A stretch of DNA of 64,000 nt. Origin: Bradyrhizobium prioriisuperbiae (GTDB lineage Bacteria; Pseudomonadota; Alphaproteobacteria; Rhizobiales; Xanthobacteraceae). Where the stretch lies: NCBI RefSeq assembly GCF_032397745.1, contig NZ_CP135921.1, positions 2,728,001 through 2,792,000 on the forward strand. The letters run 5' to 3'. Of this stretch, positions 1-10,000 are shown piece after piece (the first letter of the stretch is position 1; each line of letters starts with the position of its first letter). Below the pieces are notes generated by a model that saw nothing but the letters and a program-made list of their open reading frames with translations, did not search any database and was not told the DNA's origin. Made by a program: the position numbers and the translations under genes.

Positions 1-684
1 GGCGAATTCCTGTCGCTGCTGGGCCCGTCCGGCTGCGGCAAGTCGACGGCGCTGCGGCTGATCGCCGGCCTCAGCCAGGCGACGAAGGGCTCCGTGAGGG
101 TCACTTCTGGTGCAAACCGCGGCGGGCAAGCGATCGGTTTTGTGTTCCAGGAGCCGACTTTGATGCCCTGGGCCAGCGTTTCGGACAATGTGCGGCTGCC
201 GCTGAAGCTCGCCCGCGTCGCGCGCACCGCGGCGGATCAGCGCGTCGACGCGGTGCTGGCGCAGGTCGGCCTGTCGGAGTTCGCAAATGTCTATCCGCGC
301 GAACTGTCCGGCGGCATGAAGATGCGGGTGTCGCTGGCGCGTGCACTGGTTACCGATCCCGATATCCTGCTGCTGGACGAGCCGTTCGCGGCACTGGACG
401 AGATCACACGCTTCAAACTCAACAACGACCTGATGGAGCTGTGGCGTAGCCTGCGCAAGACCGTGATCTTCGTCACCCATTCGGTGTTCGAGTCGGTCTA
501 CCTGTCGCAACGCGTGGTGGTGATGACGCCGCGGCCCGGTCGCATCAGCGCGCAATTCCACATCGATGCGCCGGAGCCGCGGTTGGAGGAATTTCGCACG
601 TCGGCGGGCTATGCCGCGCAGTGCCGCGAAGTGTCGATCGCACTCGCCAATGCCAGTGCGGCGACCAAGGGGATCGCGCGATGA
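1..684 (+). CDS. ABC transporter ATP-binding subunit, nitrate/sulfonate/taurine type (5' end outside window)
   Basis: This is the nucleotide-binding subunit that powers import of a small solute across the inner membrane. The gene enters the window in frame. Its first visible residues, GEFLSLLGPSGCGKST, are the Walker A loop, so by family length only about 30-40 N-terminal residues are missing. The Q-loop (FQEPTLMPW), signature (LSGGMKMR), Walker B (LLLDEPFAALDE) and switch histidine (FVTHS) are all intact. The MPW after the Q-loop is typical of the SsuB/TauB/NrtD branch. Its stop overlaps the permease start (ATGA), implying translational coupling. The solute-binding protein must lie upstream of the window, so the substrate cannot be deduced. 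Confidence 0.9.
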   Translation, partial: GEFLSLLGPSGCGKSTALRLIAGLSQATKGSVRVTSGANRGGQAIGFVFQEPTLMPWASVSDNVRLPLKLARVARTAADQRVDAVLAQVGLSEFANVYPRELSGGMKMRVSLARALVTDPDILLLDEPFAALDEITRFKLNNDLMELWRSLRKTVIFVTHSVFESVYLSQRVVVMTPRPGRISAQFHIDAPEPRLEEFRTSAGYAAQCREVSIALANASAATKGIAR

Positions 685-1532
685 GCATCGCCAAAGGTCC
701 CGATCGTCGCGAACCCGCTATGTGGGCAAAGCCAGCCGCGCGCACCTCCGACGCCGGCCGGGTCTTCCGGTTTCTGCTGCCCATCGTGGTGCTTGCGGTC
801 ATGATCGGCCTCTGGGAAGCGGTGGTCCGTATCAACGCCATTCCGCCTTATGTGCTGCCCAGCCCGGTCGTGGTGTTTTCCACGCTGCTGCAGGACTGGA
901 ACCTGCTGTTCGGATCACTGCTGGTCACGCTGCTGACCACACTGGAAGGCTTCATCGCGGCGGCGGTCGGTGGCATCGGCCTCGCGCTGCTGTTCTCGCG
1001 CTCGAAATGGCTGGAATATTCGCTGCTGCCCTATGCGGTGGTGCTGCAGGTCACGCCGGTGATTGCGATTGCACCGCTGCTGCTGATCTATCTGCCGCAG
1101 CCGGTCGCGGTGGTGACGTGCGCCTGGATTGTCGCGTTTTTCCCGGTGCTGTCGAACACCACCCTGGGGTTGAAGTCCGTCGATCGCAATCTCGCCGGGC
1201 TGTTCACGCTCTATGGCGCCTCGCCGCTGCAGACCCTGCAGCTTTTGCGGCTGCCGTCGGCGCTGCCCTACATTCTGGGTGGCTTGCGGATCGCCGGCGG
1301 GCTGTCCCTGATCGGGGCCGTGGTGGCTGAAATTGCGGCAGGGTCGGCGGGGGCCGGCTCGGGCCTTGCCTATCGCATTGCGGAATCGAGCTATCGCCTC
1401 AATATTCCGCGCATGTTCGCGGCGCTGTTGCTGCTGTCGGTGGCCGGGATTGTGATTTATATGGCTCTCTCGCTGGTGTCGTATCTTGTGCTACGACGCT
1501 GGCACGAAAGCGCGCTTGGAAAGGATATGTGA
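681..1532 (+). CDS. ABC transporter permease, SsuC/TauC family
   Basis: This 283-residue inner-membrane permease partners the preceding ATPase. Hydrophobic segments begin near residue 34 (FLLPIVVLAVMIGLW) and continue through about six helices. The cytoplasmic coupling loop that contacts the ATPase is seen as LYGASPLQTLQLLRLPSALP, a BPD_transp_1 EAA-type loop. The ATG at 681 is chosen because it overlaps the ATPase stop by 4 nt; an upstream in-frame start would lie inside the ATPase gene. Its stop in turn overlaps the ATG of the dehydrogenase, so all three genes form one operon. The substrate is unknown. Confidence 0.9.
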   Translation: MSIAKGPDRREPAMWAKPAARTSDAGRVFRFLLPIVVLAVMIGLWEAVVRINAIPPYVLPSPVVVFSTLLQDWNLLFGSLLVTLLTTLEGFIAAAVGGIGLALLFSRSKWLEYSLLPYAVVLQVTPVIAIAPLLLIYLPQPVAVVTCAWIVAFFPVLSNTTLGLKSVDRNLAGLFTLYGASPLQTLQLLRLPSALPYILGGLRIAGGLSLIGAVVAEIAAGSAGAGSGLAYRIAESSYRLNIPRMFAALLLLSVAGIVIYMALSLVSYLVLRRWHESALGKDM

Positions 1533-2503
1533 TGAGTGCGGAAAAGATCGACGTTCTGGCCTACGGGCAGTCCAAGAAGCTCGTCACCGACGGCTTGAGC
1601 AGCATGTTCACGGTGCACGCCGCCGAAAGCCGTGGCGACCTCGACCGGATCAGCCCGGCCATCGCCGAGCGCATCAAGGGGGTCGCGGTGAACGGCCTGG
1701 TCAGCGCCGACAAGGCGATGATGGAGAAATTTCCCAAGCTCGAGATCGTGTCCAGCTTCGGCGTTGGTTACGACCATGTCGACACGGCGTTTGCCCGCGA
1801 CCACAACATCATCGTCACCAACACGCCTGACGTGCTGACCGAGGAAGTCGCCGACGTGGCGCTGGGCCTGCTGATCGCCACACTGCGCGAGTTCATCAAG
1901 GCCGATCGTTATCTGCGATCCGGACAGTGGACCAAGTCGAACTATCCGCTCACCGTCGGCTCGCTGCGTGGCCGCACCGTCGGCATGGTCGGCATGGGCC
2001 GCATTGGCCAGGCGATCGCGCGCCGGCTCGAAGCCTCGCTGGTGCCGGTGGTCTACCACTCGCGCCGCCCGGCCGAGGGCGTGGCCAACAAGCATTATCC
2101 CAACCTGGTGGAGATGGCGAAGGCGGTCGACACGCTGGTCGTGATTACCCCCGGTGGCGCGGCCACCGCCAAGATTGTCAACGCCGAAGTGATCGATGCG
2201 CTCGGCCCCCGTGGCGTCATCGTCAATCTGGCGCGCGGGTCGGTGATCGACGAGCAGGCGCTGATCGCGGCGCTCAAGGACGGTAAGATTCTCGGCGCCG
2301 GCCTCGACGTGTTCGCCAACGAGCCGAACGTGCCTGACGAGTTGAAGGCGCTGCAGAACACCGTGCTGCTGCCGCACGTCGGCTCCGCCTCGGTCGTCAC
2401 CCGCGATGCGATGGACCAGCTGGTGGTCGACAACCTCAGGCACTGGTTCTCCGGCAAGCCGCCGATCACCCCGATCCCGGAGACGCCCGTCAAGGGTCGC
2501 TGA
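1532..2503 (+). CDS. D-isomer-specific 2-hydroxyacid dehydrogenase
   Basis: NAD(P)-dependent oxidoreductase interconverting a D-2-hydroxyacid and a 2-oxoacid in the cytoplasm (glyoxylate/hydroxypyruvate reductase-like). The 323 residues match the family length. The dinucleotide-binding GMGRIG is at about 154-159, and the catalytic Arg (LARGSVID, about R235), Glu (FANEP, about E264) and His (LLPHVGS, about H282) are present. The ATG at 1532 shares a base with the permease stop; a GTG one codon earlier is also possible. Coupling to the importer suggests that it acts on the imported compound or a product of it, which is inference. Confidence 0.9.
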   Translation: MSAEKIDVLAYGQSKKLVTDGLSSMFTVHAAESRGDLDRISPAIAERIKGVAVNGLVSADKAMMEKFPKLEIVSSFGVGYDHVDTAFARDHNIIVTNTPDVLTEEVADVALGLLIATLREFIKADRYLRSGQWTKSNYPLTVGSLRGRTVGMVGMGRIGQAIARRLEASLVPVVYHSRRPAEGVANKHYPNLVEMAKAVDTLVVITPGGAATAKIVNAEVIDALGPRGVIVNLARGSVIDEQALIAALKDGKILGAGLDVFANEPNVPDELKALQNTVLLPHVGSASVVTRDAMDQLVVDNLRHWFSGKPPITPIPETPVKGR

Positions 2504-2505
2504 TC

Positions 2506-3198
2506 ATGCGCGCGTGGCTGCGTGGTGTCGTGGTGCTGACGCTGTGGACCGTTTTCGGTTCCGCAGTGCAGGCGCAGGATACGCGCAGCCTCGCCCAGGA
2601 CATGGTCGGGCAATGGGAGCTCGCCACCGCCGAGCGCAACAAGACCTGCGTCGTCACCTTGAAGGGTGATCCGATCGCCGGCGGCATGAAGCTTGAACTG
2701 GAGAAGGGCTGCGTCGCGGCGCTGCCCTTCACCAAGGACATCGTGGCCTGGAGCATCAAGGGCCTCGACATCGTCCGGCTGCAGGATGCCAAGGGACAAT
2801 CCATCATCGACGTCACCGAAGTCGAGAGCGGCATCTTCGAGGGCCAGCGCAGCGGCGAGGGCGTCTATCTGCTGCAAAATCTCGCTGCCGCCCGCGCGCT
2901 GTCGAAATCGATGGACCAGATGATCGGCGACTGGTCGGTGGTGCGCGGCAACGATCGCGCGATCTGCAGCCTGACCCTCACCAACACCGAAACCGCGCCG
3001 GACAATTATGCGGTTTATCTCAAGCCGCGCTGCGATCCGATCGTGGCGGGCTTCGGCCCGGTCACCTGGCGGCTGGAGCGCGGCGAACTGCAGTTGACGT
3101 CGGCAAAAGGCGAAGTCTGGCGCTTCGAAGCCGACGACAACGCGCAATGGCGCCGCGTGCCTGATAGCGCTGATCCGTTCATCCTGACACGGCAATGA
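2506..3198 (+). CDS. Secreted protein with two tandem AprI/Inh-like protease-inhibitor domains
   Basis: 230 residues with an N-terminal signal peptide (hydrophobic run after MRAWLRG, ending near AVQAQ). The mature part holds two similar halves. The first starts near MVGQWELA and has the paired cysteines of VVTL and EKGC; the second starts near MIGDWSVV with cysteines in CSLTL and PRCDP. The Trp in the GQW/GDW opening plus a disulfide pair is the pattern of the Inh (AprI) family, small periplasmic inhibitors of serralysin-type metalloproteases. Family members usually have one such domain, so a tandem form is less common. It starts 2 nt after the dehydrogenase stop, so it may be co-transcribed. 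No metalloprotease gene is seen nearby, so the inhibitor role is by family only. Confidence 0.7.
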   Translation: MRAWLRGVVVLTLWTVFGSAVQAQDTRSLAQDMVGQWELATAERNKTCVVTLKGDPIAGGMKLELEKGCVAALPFTKDIVAWSIKGLDIVRLQDAKGQSIIDVTEVESGIFEGQRSGEGVYLLQNLAAARALSKSMDQMIGDWSVVRGNDRAICSLTLTNTETAPDNYAVYLKPRCDPIVAGFGPVTWRLERGELQLTSAKGEVWRFEADDNAQWRRVPDSADPFILTRQ

Positions 3199-3228
3199 GC
3201 TTGCTGCGCGTCCGCGCGATCGACGGTG

Positions 3229-3885
3229 TCATTGCGGTGGTGGGGGCCAGCGAATCTGCGTGCCGTCCGGAAGGTCGCGCAGCATGGTTGCAAGCCGCCC
3301 GGTTTGCCGCAGATAGGCGGCTCCATTCTGGACCCGCAGATTGTCCAGACTGTACGTCCCTCCCAGCACAAAGGGCCTGATCGGCGTCAGCCGCGCATCC
3401 GCCGCCAGTTGACCATGTTGCGCCTGCCAGGCGTGGCACAACGGATGGCCCGTCAAATATTCGTAGTCGCCGAGAATGCCGTCGCACCATTGTTCCAGCG
3501 AGGAGCCGAGGATTTCAACCTCGCCGGTTTCCGCATTGAAGCTGCCGAACCCTTCTGTCGTCACGCAGAACTGGTTGCCGAACACATCCTGGGCAAAGAA
3601 AATCAGACCGTCGGCTAGGCTTCCATAAGTGTCCCGCCACAGGCCGGGGCTGTTCCACGCCGCGAGATCGCACGGCTCCGACGCGAGAGCGGGAAAAACC
3701 TGGAGCGCGGATTCGAACGCAAAAAATCCGTTTCGTGCGGCCAGCAATTCGGCGATCGCGTCGCGCGACGCCGCGGGTATGGTTTCATCGATCGCGGCGA
3801 GAACCTGAGCGGTAGCCGTCTGGTCGATCGCCGGCGTCAAGCCCGCGCTTGAGTGACTCAGCAGCCGTTGCGTTCCAGGTCCCAT
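3229..3885 (-). CDS. SMI1/KNR4 (SUKH) family protein, probable immunity protein for the RHS toxin
   Basis: A 218-residue protein without signal peptide or membrane segment. Its central block is of SMI1/KNR4 type: aromatic-rich ARNGFFAFESALQVFP near residue 50, then LADGLIFFAQDVFGNQF, FNAETGEVEIL, SLEQWCDGIL and a C-terminal PFVLGGTYSLDNL. SUKH-superfamily proteins are established immunity proteins in polymorphic-toxin loci, often paired with nuclease toxins. It lies 119 nt downstream of the RHS gene on the same strand, directly after the toxin tip, which is the standard immunity position. I infer that it neutralises the NucA/NucB-like tip in the cytoplasm. A general regulatory SMI1 role cannot be excluded. 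Confidence 0.75.
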   Translation of the reverse strand: MGPGTQRLLSHSSAGLTPAIDQTATAQVLAAIDETIPAASRDAIAELLAARNGFFAFESALQVFPALASEPCDLAAWNSPGLWRDTYGSLADGLIFFAQDVFGNQFCVTTEGFGSFNAETGEVEILGSSLEQWCDGILGDYEYLTGHPLCHAWQAQHGQLAADARLTPIRPFVLGGTYSLDNLRVQNGAAYLRQTGRLATMLRDLPDGTQIRWPPPPQ

Positions 3886-4004
3886 CTGCTGTCCAGGTTA
3901 GAGCACGATCCGGAGAATTGCATACCGGTTTTGCGACCGGAATAGGTCCAAATCGCCGTTCTCGGCATTTCGCGCCGGCCCGCTTGCTGCAGAAGCCACC
4001 CTGG

Positions 4005-7000
4005 TCATTTGACGATCTTGAACCAGACTCTCACGCCATCCAAGAAGGACCTGAGCTGGCCGCCGAACGAGGATCCCGACCCGCGGTTATCCGCCTGGTC
4101 GATAAGCCGGATATCGGCGCCGTCGCCGCCCTCGGCGAACATCGCCGGCGGATATTCGTCCCGGTCCAGACCGGCCGCCGTTTTCACGCCGCGAAGCGAG
4201 GCCCTGCGATTGGCCTTGGCTCCGGAGCGTTCGATCGTCAGAACCTCATCATGGCCTGCCTTCTGGGCATCCCGAATGTGCGCCGCCGACTCCGGATATT
4301 CCGATTCCGGCATCTCCAGGATGACATCGTACTTCGCGCCCTTCTTGGTCTTTCCGCTCTTGTCCTTGACCGTGCATGGATTGTGGACCCAGATTTCATT
4401 GGCGCCCGCGAAATACGAGTGATCGGGGGCGAGATAAAGATTATGCACCGTGATGGGGACGGGAGGCTTCAGCCGCGTCACCGCGACCACCCGGGCGCTG
4501 TCACCGGTGTGCGTCACCAGTTCGGTGCCGGGGACGAGATGTTCGGCCGCAATCCAGCGGCCTCCCGCTGTCGCAACCGGATGAGCCGGAGTGACCAGCA
4601 GCCTTTCCGAGCTGCGGCCGGCGATTTGTAACGCGATCAAGTCTCTGACGGTCCGTGACATCGCCCTGGTGACCGGCCGCGGCCGGTCGATGCCATCGAT
4701 CGCATTGCGCGACAGGACGCTCTGGCCGATGTGCAGGCTGTCGATGCGCACCGGGCCATCGGCACTCGCCACCGGCGTATCGGCCGTGAAGCTCGCCGCC
4801 GTGCATTCGTCCTCGGCGTCGGAGCCGAGATCCGTGCCTGCCTCGTCTGCCTTTTCGGAGGCCTGCGTTCCGACGTCGATGGAATCCCGTTCGACCCCGG
4901 TTCGGACCGCCGTGCCGGCGGCATCGGTTTCGATATCGTTGCTCGTCGCGGTGGCGGCGCGCTGTGCCGACGTCTCCACCGCATCGCTCGCCGCCTCTTC
5001 GCCCGCGGCGGCTTCTTCTCCGAACCCTCCGGTCACCGCGCCGATCACGAAGCCTGTGGCGTTCTGATCGCCGAATTGCTTCCAGCTGAAATGATTGCCT
5101 GCGGTCGCGCTGTATTGCACGCTGTTGATGCCGGCGCCGATCAGGCCCTGGCCAAGCGGCTCGAGCGCGCCGTCGCTCAAGACATCGATGGCGGCTCCGG
5201 CAGCGACCTCGGCGACGCCGATAACCGCGCCGAGGATCGAATCGAAGATATTGTGGCCGGCCTCGTCGATCAGTGTCGCGGGATTGTTGATCGCGAAGGC
5301 ATAGCGGTTGAGGGCGTCCGGCCGGAACACGTTCGTTGCCGGTTGGGTGTCCGCCGTCAGAAAATGCCCCAGCCCGGGCTCATAATGGCGTGCGCCGAAG
5401 TAATAGATCTGTGCGGTTTGTTCGAATTCGTTGCCCTGGAACTTCGGCCGTACGTCGTCCGGGCCGCTGCTCGCCGCCGGGACCGGGGCTCCGAACGGCA
5501 TGTAGGCGAAGCGGGAGGACAGCCGGCCCTGGTCATCCAGCGTTACGGTGGTGCTGCGCACCTGATTGGCGTGCACGAAACGCGTACCGGGGACCGGCGT
5601 TCCGGTCGGGCGTTTCGCACCCGTGCCGCCTTGGCTGATCGCGGCGTACCTGCGCGAACCACCGGTCAGATACACCGTCGTTAGCGGTGCGACGCCCGGC
5701 ACCTGCGTTACCTCGAAATTCGCGAACGGGTAGACCACCGTGGTGCCGTCAGGGGTTCGCTTCGCAAGGCGCCGGCCGGTGTTGGTAAACGCCAGATTCT
5801 GCAGTTGCGCGGCCCCTGTGCTCTGCACCAGGGTCAGGCGGTTCTGGGCATCGTAGGTGAAGCTGGTGGTGACGCTGCCGGTGGTGCGCGAGCTGACATT
5901 GCCGTTGGGATCGTAGCTGACGGCGAGCACCGGTTGCGATGCATTCGTTGCGCCGACCACGCGATGCGCCTGATAGGTCAATTGCAGATCATTGACCTGG
6001 GTCCGGTTGCCGTCGGCGGAATACTGGTAGGCCTGGTCCGCGTAGAGTTGATTGGTGGTGGCGCCGACAAGGCGGCCCGAGTCGTAAGTGAATGTTTCGC
6101 TGTAGTCATGGCCGCCGGGTTTGATCTGGTCGGCGACACCGCGGAGATTGAGCAGTCCGTCCCATTGCAGCAGGTTGTCGACCTGCTTCGCGCCGGTGGC
6201 ATCCACCAGGGTTTCCCGCGCGGGCAGTCCGCTCGGGAGATAGGCCACGGTCGCGGCGGCGTTGTTGGCATATTGTGTGGTCGTGGGCTGGCCCAGCGCG
6301 GTATAGGCCTTGAACGTCACCTGGGGCCTGCCGTTCAGGTCGATGCCGCGCAGGTTGCCGCCGCTGTAGCGGCGCACAATCAGCGAACCGTCGGGATAGT
6401 GCTCCTGCTGCACGCGCGCTTTCGGGTCGAACACCTTGCTCGCGGTGTAGGAGCTGCGGGCGGCCGTGACCGTGATGGTTTCCAGGTTGCGATTGCCGTA
6501 GCTGTCATAAGCGAATGCGCGGCTATAGCTCGGGTTGCCTGCATTCGTCGCGCTGACCGAGGTGAGCCGCTCGACACCGCTGGCCGTTGGATTGTCATAG
6601 CCATAGGTGATGGTCCCGTCGGGGTCGGTCTGCTGCAGCACACGGCCCCGGGCATCGCGGGTAAAGCTAGTGCGTTGCCCCTTGGCGTCGGTGCGCGAGG
6701 CCAACAGGCCGTCAAGACCGTAGCTGCGGATCTCGGCGCTGATCGCGGGATTGCCGGTCGTGTTCTGGTCCGGGTTGTCGACGCGGATCTGGCGTCCGAC
6801 CGAGTCGTAGCCGATCGTGGTCTTGATCCCGGATGGGTTGTTCGCGGTCGGCGGTTCGACGATCGATGTCAGCTTGCCCGTCGGATCGTAGCCGTAGACG
6901 GTTGGGCCTGCGCCGGCGAGCGCCATCGAGACGATCTTGCGCCGGCCGTTGAAATAGCCGGACTGAACCGTCGTCTGCAGGAGGTCGGAGTCCGTGCCCT

Positions 7001-10000
7001 TGGTTACGGTCGACACAAGTCCGGATGCGTAGGCATATGTCGTCGATGTCGTGCTGCTGCCGTCCGCGGTGAGCGGCGTGGAGGAGGTGACCGGGCGGCT
7101 ATAGGCATCGAATGTCTGGGTCGCCCACAGCAGGCCGCTGCCCGACGACGAGCCGCACGTCTGCTCCTGCAGGAACGCGGGAAGCGACGTGCGCGATGTG
7201 CGGCTGTCGGCATCGAAATTCGCGCAGACCATGACGCCGGACGGATTCTCGTCCGACTGCGCGGTCAGCATGTACTGGCGTCCGAGGCCGTCCTGATAGG
7301 AGCGGCGCCAGCGCACTTCGCCAGGTGTTTGGCCGACTGGCCAGGATTCGGCCTGCTGCACCTCGACATAGAATCGATTGGACGCATCTCGCATCGGGCG
7401 TGCCGTTGCCGTGGTGACCACCGCCGCTTGTTGAAAAGCGGCGGGACCGGTATTGGGGCCGACACAATTGACGCCGGCGCTCACGCCTGCCGGAGCCGTG
7501 GGGACGGGTCCCTGCGTTGCGGTGACGCGTCCGATGTCGTCGATGCACGCGATGAAGGTCGCGCCATTGGAATTGGTGCGTGCGACCTGTTGGCCGAAGC
7601 GCGGATCGTAGCCATAGGTCGTGACCGCCGTGCCGCCCGATTGCGTGGGCACGGTGACCGTCAGCAAATATGTGTTGTAAGTCGGGTCGAAGCTCAGTTG
7701 TCTCGACCGGTTGCCCGGCAGGACCTCTCTCAGGCGATTGCCGAAGCCGTCGTAGCTGTAGGTTGTGACCAGCTCCGCGGCGTTGCCGTCATCGTAGATC
7801 GCGTAGCTCACCTGATTGAACGCGCCATCGTAGGTGTAGTGCTCGAGGTGAAAGTCCTGCCCGGCGGTGAACGTGGTGAAATTGTTGCAGTCGGTGGAGC
7901 GAGACGTCTTCCGGTGCTGGAGATAGCCGAGCGCCCAGCCGGTTGCGCTGGTCTGGTTGAGGTACGCCGAACAGGTGTAGACCGGATTTTCGGCACCGGT
8001 GACGCCGAAATCCGCGATGTGGGCGATGTTGCCATAGCTGTCGTATTGATAGGCGCGCCGCCGCGTGAAATCGGGCTGCCCGTAGTTGAACGCCGAGACG
8101 GCGACTTGTTGCAACCGGGTATCCTGGATCGGCGTTTGCAGCGGCCCGGCGCCGGCTGCGACGGTGACCGCGGCGAAGCTGTTGACGGTCTGATTGAGCA
8201 GCATGCGATCGCCGCTGCACTTCGGATCGGGGCTTGTGCCGTGGGTGCAGTAAAGGCTGACCGACGCCGCGGTGCCGGTGAGCGGAAAGGCCTGATTGTA
8301 GCTGATGACGCGAATACGCCCGAGATCGGCCTGAGTGCGTTCGACGGCCTGAAAGCCGAGCCAGCCGCGGCCGCTCAAATCGACGAGGCCGCCGGCGTAG
8401 CGAAAGCTCTCGGTGTATTGATAGGCACTCGCGTTCAGTTGCGGATCATTGCTGCGGGTGATGTTGCGCACCACTTGCCGGACGCCGCCGCCGACCCGCT
8501 GGAAAGGTCCGGTGCTCGGCGTCATGCGATAAGCGTAGGTCAGCGCGTCGGATCCCGACGTGCCGGGTGTGTAAAGGGTCGGGTCCGACAGCGGCCCGTA
8601 CGCGACGGTCGTGACATTGCCGAGGCCGTTCGTCACCGACTGGATCAGGTCCGCGCCGGTGTTCGCGTTTTTGAGGCCGGAGACGGCCGCGGCGCCATTG
8701 TTGCTCCAGACCTGCAGCAGGTCGGCGCGTCCATTGCCGATATAATCCGCCGGCAGGATGCTCGAGGCGGCCGATGCGCTGAAATTCGTGCTGAAGGTTT
8801 GGCCGGCGCTGAAGATGCCCGCTGTGGGCAGGAACACCGAAGCCGAGATGTTGCCGCCGTCGCTGTAGATCTGCACCATACTGGGGGTGCCGCTGCCGGT
8901 CGTGTCGAGTGGTCCGAGAAAGATCGTGTTGGCGGCCGGGCTGTTGGTAATCGTCTGTGTGCCCGCCTCGAAGCCCCCGGCGCCGTTGGCAAACAGCGGC
9001 AGCAGCGTGACCACATTGTTCGCTCCGGTCTGGGCCAAGACCATGTCGGTTAGACCGTCATGGTTGATATCGACCGGCCACATCCCGAGCATGCTGTTCA
9101 AGGAGCTGGTGCCGAGCTGGGTTTGGATCGGAGTTCCGAAGGCCGCGCCATTCGACTGCGCGGCGAGGACGAGTGCCGTGTTGTTGGGGCCGGATGTGAT
9201 CTGCACCAGGTCGACCATGCCGTCGCCATTGACGTCGGCGGGAAAGATGTTCGCACTGGTGGGGTCGAACGCGAGCGTGGTCGAAACCGGGGGCGCGAGG
9301 GTGCCGCCCTGGCTCAGCATGACCTCCACATCCAGGCCGGTCGGGGTTTTCCAGGCCGCGACCAGATCGGTCTTGCCGTCGCCATTGATGTCGGCGGCCC
9401 ACTGATAGTCCGGGTTGGCGGGAAGGTTGAAGGTGCCGGAGGGGCCGGTCGTGAAGTCGCAGCCGCTTTGCGATCCGAAGAACAGCGCGAAACCGAACAG
9501 GCCGCCCTGTTGAAAGGTGTAGACGAAGTCCGAGGCGCCGTCGGCGTTGAGGTCGGCGGCCAGCGCAAAGCCGCTGGGCTGAATTGGAATCTGCAACGGA
9601 TTGGGACAGACGCTGAAGGTCGAGCCGTTCGAAATGGCCGGCGCCACATACTGGTTGACGTTGTCCTGGGTCATTCCGACGAGGTCGCCGATCCCGTCGC
9701 CATTGGCATCCATGACGACCGGCGTGATCGTGCCGGGCAGAGCCGCGGAAAAATTCAACGCTTGCGGTGTGAAAGTCGGTGGTTGCTGGCCCTGCCAGGC
9801 GATGGTCGTCGGTGTCAGGCATTGGGATGGCGAGCAGCGCTGCAGCTGCGTGAGCAGCGATCGGCCGGTGGCGACGCTCGGGGTATAGGACATCGTCAGG
9901 TCGCGGACCAGGGCCGCGTCGACGTAGGTCTGGACGTGCGTCAACAGAGCGGTCTGCCGATAGGATATACCGCCGACATAATTGGTGATCGGATCGGACC

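Noticed and set aside
1457..3195. Long minus-strand frames opposite the dehydrogenase and Inh-like genes
   Set aside because: Antisense shadows, rich in His/Arg/Asp, without start signals, covering well-supported plus-strand genes.
3899..3955. Possible rhizobial intergenic repeat (ATACCGG with CCGGT/ACCGG stem) between toxin and immunity genes
   Set aside because: Only a short 5-bp stem and a loose resemblance to known repeat cores; too weak to call.
5805..9053. Very long plus-strand open frame (over 1000 codons) opposite the RHS gene
   Set aside because: It is antisense to RHS and FG-GAP repeats, has no start signal, and its alanine/arginine/glycine/isoleucine-rich repetitive product is what the complement of GC-rich repeats yields.
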